DNA from: Acidobacteriota bacterium
Lineage (GTDB): Bacteria > Acidobacteriota > Terriglobia > Bryobacterales > Bryobacteraceae
DNA length: 64,000 nt
Assembly: GCA_016185425.1 (NCBI GenBank)
Contig: JACPNQ010000012.1
Location: 1-64,000, forward strand
Reading direction: 5' to 3'
In this document: in pieces, positions 60,421-64,000 of the stretch
Layout of the letters: each line of letters begins with the position of its first letter
Numbering within the stretch: the stretch's first letter is position 1
Notes under the pieces: model-generated
Databases searched by the model: none
Seen by the model: the letters and a program-made list of their open reading frames with translations, nothing else
What the model was told of the DNA's origin: nothing
Made by a program: the position numbers and the translations under genes

Positions 60421-63400
60421 ATGAGAAAACTGAACTTAATCACCATAATCAGCGCCCTGCTGGCCATTCCCGCCGCGGCGCAAACAATCACCGGATCGAT
60501 CACCGGCGTCGTTACCGATGCCTCTGGCGCTTCCGCGCCCAACGTTAAGATCATCGCCACCGATACGGACAAGAATCAGAAGTACGAGTCCACCACAAAT
60601 TCGAATGGCGTTTATACATTCACGTTCCTACCGGTCAGCAACTACACCGTCACCGCCGAAGCCCAGGGCTTCCGCCGCTCTCAGGTTGGTCCCTTCAAGC
60701 TAGAGACCAACCAGACCGCGCGTGTCGACGTGCAGTTGCAAGTCGGCCAGGTCACCGAGTCGATCGAAGTGAAAGACTTCGCTCCCGCGCTGCAGACCGA
60801 AACGACGCAGACCGGCGCCACGATGGATAGCAAGCGCCTTACCGACCTGCCGCTCAATGGCCGCAACATCGTAGCCGCCATGCTTCTTACTCCCGGCACG
60901 GTGCAGACGAATCCTGGTGCAGTCAATACGGCGTCCCGTCTCTCGGGCCGCGCGTTTGTGAACGGCAACCGCGAGCAGACCAACAACTTCCTCCTCGACG
61001 GCGTCGACATCAACGACTCGATGGACAACCGCCTCGGCTATACGCCTTCGGTTGACGCGCTGCAGGAAGTCCAGGTCATGACGGGCAACGGCTCCTCCGA
61101 GTTTGGCAACTCCGCGGGCGCCGTCGTCAACATGACCATCAAGAGCGGTACCAACACGTTCCACGGTTCGCTCTTCGAGTTCTTCCGCAACGACGATCTC
61201 GATGCAAACACGTTCTTCGCGAACCAGAACACCGCGCTGTCGAAGGAAAAGCAGCGCCGCACCTTCCAGCAGAATCAGTACGGCTTCACCTTTGGCGGTC
61301 CGGTTCTCATTCCGCGCGTGTTTAACGGCAAGGACAAGCTGTTCTTCTTCACCAACTGGGAAGGAACGCAGCGCCGCGATAGCGGTCCGTCCTTGGCAAG
61401 TGTGGCTCCGCTCGAATGGCGCACTGGCGATCTGAGCCGCCTGCCCCAGAACATTTTCGACCCCGCCACCTGCTCGAGCGCTACCGGCGCCCGCATTTGC
61501 CAGCCGTTCGCCGGCAAGCAGATTCCGGTGGCGCGAATCGTCGGACCGGCCGCTGTACTGCTGAAGGACAATAGCCTCTACCCGCTTCCGAACAGCACGC
61601 CTGGGAATGCTCTCGGGACACAGAACAATTACTCCGGCTCCGCCGCCAACTTCATGAAGAACAATCAGGGCGATGCGAAGGTCGACTGGCGCGCCTCTTC
61701 CTCAGACAACTTCATGTTCCGCTATACGCAGAGCTACTACACGGTCGGAACACTCCGTCCCGTGCTGCCCACCTCTGCCGCCGGCGTAACCGAAGCACCG
61801 TCCATTGGCGCAGTTGGAGCGTGGACTCGCACGATCACGCCGACCATTGTCAACGATTTCCGCTACGGCTACACGCGCACGGTGATCGTTGACACGTTCG
61901 CCGATCCCTTCGGCACGCAGACCGGCGGCAACGCTAAGCTCGGTATTCCGGGCGGCCAGTTGGCTCCCGGCTTCAGCTCGCTCGCACCTGGTGAAGGTCT
62001 CTCCGGCATCGGTACCGCCGGCGTACTCTCCGACGGCAAGGACAACAAGTACCACATCTCGGAAACGCTCACTTGGTCTCGCGGCCGCCACTTCCTGAAG
62101 TTTGGCGCGAACGGCGTTCGCTACCAGCAGAACCGGTTCTACTCCGGAAACAACGGCGCACTCGGCAGTTTCGGCTACGGCACACAGTTCACCAGTTCGG
62201 CAGGCACGGGCGGTTCGCAGTTCGCCGACTTCCTGCTCGACCAGGTTTCGAGCAAGGGCAAAGGCCAGGGAGACGGCCGCCGCTGGGGCCAGCGCCACTG
62301 GCGCTTCGGCACCTTCTTCCAGGACGATTTCAAGGCGACCAACAACTTGACCTTGAACCTCGGTCTGCGCTGGGAGTACACGCAACCCCTCTATGAAGTC
62401 AATGACCTCCAGGCAAACATCGACGCCCTCACCGGCAAGATTCTCCTGGCGGGCAAAAACGGCAACAGCCGGGCGTTGTACAACCCCTACTACAAGCAGT
62501 TCATGCCGCGCGTCGGATTCGCGTGGACGCCGGGAATGCTCAATAAGAAGCTCGTTATCCGCGCCGCATATGGCATCACCAGCTTTCTGGAAGGCACAGG
62601 CGTAAATCTGCGGCTGCCGCTGAACCCTCCGGTCTTTTTTGAGTCCAACCAGAACTACGACTTGACCACCGGCGCCGCCTCGGCCCGCGTCGGATTCAAC
62701 GACCTGCCTGGTTTCACGGGCACTCTGGCCGGCAACATCCGCACCTGGGATCCGGATCTCCGCCCGCAGTTCACGCAGCAACGGAACTTCAGCGCCGAGT
62801 ACCAGTTCTCTAACAGCCTCGTTGCCAGCGCCGGTTACGTCAGCCAGCGCGCCACGCACACGATCGTCGCCCGGGACCGCAACCAGCCGCTCCCGGGACC
62901 GTCAAATGTGAACCCCACGCAGTGGGCCAACGCGCAGACCCGCCGTCCACTCTACAGCGCCGTCCCGCTCGTGACCACGACCGCTACCACGGAATCCTCC
63001 GGCAGAATGAACTACGATTCGCTGCAGGTCTCCGGAAAGAAGCGCTACGCTTCCGGCGTCGACTTCCAACTGTCCTACACCTTCTCAAAGTCCTACAATG
63101 ACGCGCTCGGCTTTTTCGGCGCGGGCGGCGTAAACTCGGAAGGTGCCTATTGGCAGAACGGTAACGACCGCCGCGCCAACTATGGCTTCGCCGCTTGGGA
63201 TGCCCGTCACAACCTGACGTTCAACTCCAACATAGAGCTGCCCTTCGGCCGCCACCGCAAGTATGGTTCCAACATGCACGGTGTGGCTGACGCCGTTCTC
63301 GGCGGCTGGTCGATCGGATACGTGATGCAGGCACGCACTGGCTTCCCGGTGACGATCTCCACCACGGGCCAGAGCCAGCAGTCGCCCCGTGGCACGCAGC

Positions 63401-63786
63401 GTCCGAATCATGTCCGCGAACTGGTTGTCGAAAACCGCTCCATCCAGCGCTGGTTCGGTACCGGCGCCTCCGCGATCGAGTGTACGCAGGGCACCGACAA
63501 CGGTACGTGCGCCTACCAGCGCCCCGCCGTCGGCACCTTCGGCAATTCCTCCATCGCGACAGAGCGGGCGCCCGGATTCTTCAACGTCGATGCTTCCATC
63601 GGCAAGAGCTTCCGAATTCACGAAGGGCATCACCTCGACTTCCGAGCCGAAGCGTTCAACATCGCCAACATGACGATGTTCTCGCCGCCGGGTCGCGACG
63701 TCTCCTCTCCCGGAACGTTTGGCGCCATCTCCAATCAAGCCAACAACCCCCGCAACATCCAGCTCGGCTTGAAGTATATCTTCTGA
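60421..63786 (+). CDS. TonB-dependent receptor with carboxypeptidase-regulatory-like domain
   Basis: 1121 residues. A signal peptide (about 1-22, ending in PAAAQT) leads into a carboxypeptidase-regulatory-like domain (about 25-105, GSITGVVTDASGASAPNVKI, NYTVTAEAQGFRRS). The plug (about 115-240, LTDLPLNGRNIVAAMLLTPG) and a long beta-barrel ending in GLKYIF follow. It is longer than the receptor at 9500-12334 and diverged from it. A monocistronic gene followed by a strong terminator. The substrate is unknown; the preceding BlaI-like repressor is not clearly its regulator. Confidence 0.93.
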   Translation: MRKLNLITIISALLAIPAAAQTITGSITGVVTDASGASAPNVKIIATDTDKNQKYESTTNSNGVYTFTFLPVSNYTVTAEAQGFRRSQVGPFKLETNQTARVDVQLQVGQVTESIEVKDFAPALQTETTQTGATMDSKRLTDLPLNGRNIVAAMLLTPGTVQTNPGAVNTASRLSGRAFVNGNREQTNNFLLDGVDINDSMDNRLGYTPSVDALQEVQVMTGNGSSEFGNSAGAVVNMTIKSGTNTFHGSLFEFFRNDDLDANTFFANQNTALSKEKQRRTFQQNQYGFTFGGPVLIPRVFNGKDKLFFFTNWEGTQRRDSGPSLASVAPLEWRTGDLSRLPQNIFDPATCSSATGARICQPFAGKQIPVARIVGPAAVLLKDNSLYPLPNSTPGNALGTQNNYSGSAANFMKNNQGDAKVDWRASSSDNFMFRYTQSYYTVGTLRPVLPTSAAGVTEAPSIGAVGAWTRTITPTIVNDFRYGYTRTVIVDTFADPFGTQTGGNAKLGIPGGQLAPGFSSLAPGEGLSGIGTAGVLSDGKDNKYHISETLTWSRGRHFLKFGANGVRYQQNRFYSGNNGALGSFGYGTQFTSSAGTGGSQFADFLLDQVSSKGKGQGDGRRWGQRHWRFGTFFQDDFKATNNLTLNLGLRWEYTQPLYEVNDLQANIDALTGKILLAGKNGNSRALYNPYYKQFMPRVGFAWTPGMLNKKLVIRAAYGITSFLEGTGVNLRLPLNPPVFFESNQNYDLTTGAASARVGFNDLPGFTGTLAGNIRTWDPDLRPQFTQQRNFSAEYQFSNSLVASAGYVSQRATHTIVARDRNQPLPGPSNVNPTQWANAQTRRPLYSAVPLVTTTATTESSGRMNYDSLQVSGKKRYASGVDFQLSYTFSKSYNDALGFFGAGGVNSEGAYWQNGNDRRANYGFAAWDARHNLTFNSNIELPFGRHRKYGSNMHGVADAVLGGWSIGYVMQARTGFPVTISTTGQSQQSPRGTQRPNHVRELVVENRSIQRWFGTGASAIECTQGTDNGTCAYQRPAVGTFGNSSIATERAPGFFNVDASIGKSFRIHEGHHLDFRAEAFNIANMTMFSPPGRDVSSPGTFGAISNQANNPRNIQLGLKYIF

Positions 63787-63810
63787 GCAGGGCCGTACAA
63801 AGCACGCAGA

Positions 63811-63845
63811 AAGGGCGGACCAACCTGGTCCGCCCTTTTCTTTCC
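63811..63845 (+). terminator. Intrinsic terminator of the TonB receptor gene
   Basis: AAGGGCGGACCA (63811-63822) and its exact complement (63826-63837) form a 12-bp GC-rich stem with a three-base loop, followed by TTCTTTCC. It begins 25 bases after the receptor's stop codon, a textbook position and structure. Confidence 0.85.
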
Positions 63846-63850
63846 AACCC

Positions 63851-64000
63851 ATGAAACGCAATCTCCTTCTCGCCGTGGCCGCCATCTTCATCCTCCTTCA
63901 ATACTTCCCCGCGACGCCCGCCAAATCGAACCCGCCGACTGATCCCGCGCGTACCTTCGCCGCAACCATGAAGCCCCCCGAAGCGGTGCACGCCATCCTT
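63851..64000 (+). CDS. Probable haem-binding-domain protein, N-terminal fragment
   Basis: The first 50 residues are present: a hydrophobic leader (MKRNLLLAVAAIFILLQYF) and then a PPTDPARTFAATMKPPEAV-like segment. This is how the small haem-binding (Haem_bd) proteins of Acidobacteria and Bacteroidetes begin; there a CxxCH haem site follows soon after, but it lies beyond the window edge. Export and family are therefore likely but not proven. It starts 13 bases after the stem of the preceding terminator. Confidence 0.6.
   Translation, partial: MKRNLLLAVAAIFILLQYFPATPAKSNPPTDPARTFAATMKPPEAVHAIL

Noticed and set aside
61702..62859. 385-codon minus-strand frame
   Set aside because: Antisense to the large TonB receptor barrel; no recognisable motif.

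Overview
The window looks like a chromosomal segment of an acidobacterium, most likely of the Solibacter/Bryobacter type. This is inferred from gene content, not from a marker tree. The signs are large TonB-dependent receptors with an N-terminal carboxypeptidase-regulatory-like domain, a GWxTD protein, several DUF1501/DUF1549/DUF1553/DUF1592/DUF1552 (planctomycete-type cytochrome) genes, and GC-rich, densely packed genes with short gaps. No IS element, CRISPR array, rRNA or replication origin was seen.

Layout. 1-700: the 5' end of tuf and an upstream tRNA cluster (Thr-TGT, Tyr-GTA, Thr-GGT) on the minus strand, with a visible promoter. 694-3492: a Gfo/Idh/MocA oxidoreductase, an orphan fliM and a HAD phosphatase. 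3743-7908: an ammonium transporter with a long N-terminal extension, a TPR protein, a CPA2 antiporter and two small membrane proteins (59 and 49 aa). 8030-16934: M20 peptidase, TonB receptor, GWxTD protein, NAD(P)-binding protein, gamma-glutamyltransferase, a BamE-like protein and a small membrane protein. 16931-26779: a divergent pair of cytochrome/DUF operons around a perfect palindrome, the rightward one continuing into two leucine-rich-repeat proteins.

26853-32934 is the least conventional part. It holds an alpha/beta hydrolase, an unknown 164-aa protein, a DUF4123 protein (the family of type VI secretion effector adaptors) with a long beta-rich extension, a kinase-like protein whose DFG motif is NFG, and a small unknown protein. 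The middle three genes overlap by a few bases, and no VgrG, Hcp or PAAR gene is visible in the window.

33041-47056: comM/yifB, a secreted SGNH esterase, two exported hypothetical proteins, an exported methyltransferase, a PL22-like beta-propeller, an HDOD protein, an ABC exporter pair, and a second DUF1553-DUF1501 operon ending in an SDR. 47083-48939: a serine beta-lactamase-like hydrolase and a DUF433/DUF5615 toxin-antitoxin pair. 48967-51317: the etfBA operon. etfB carries an in-frame TGA 38 codons before its expected end, and the gene(s) beyond etfA look frameshifted. 51351-60267: housekeeping genes: fabF, acpP, a YqiA-like esterase, heptose-1-phosphate adenylyltransferase, mfd, a SurA-like isomerase, a YhaM-like HD nuclease and a BlaI-like repressor. 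60421-64000: a second TonB receptor, a clear terminator, and the start of a probable haem-binding-domain gene cut by the window edge.
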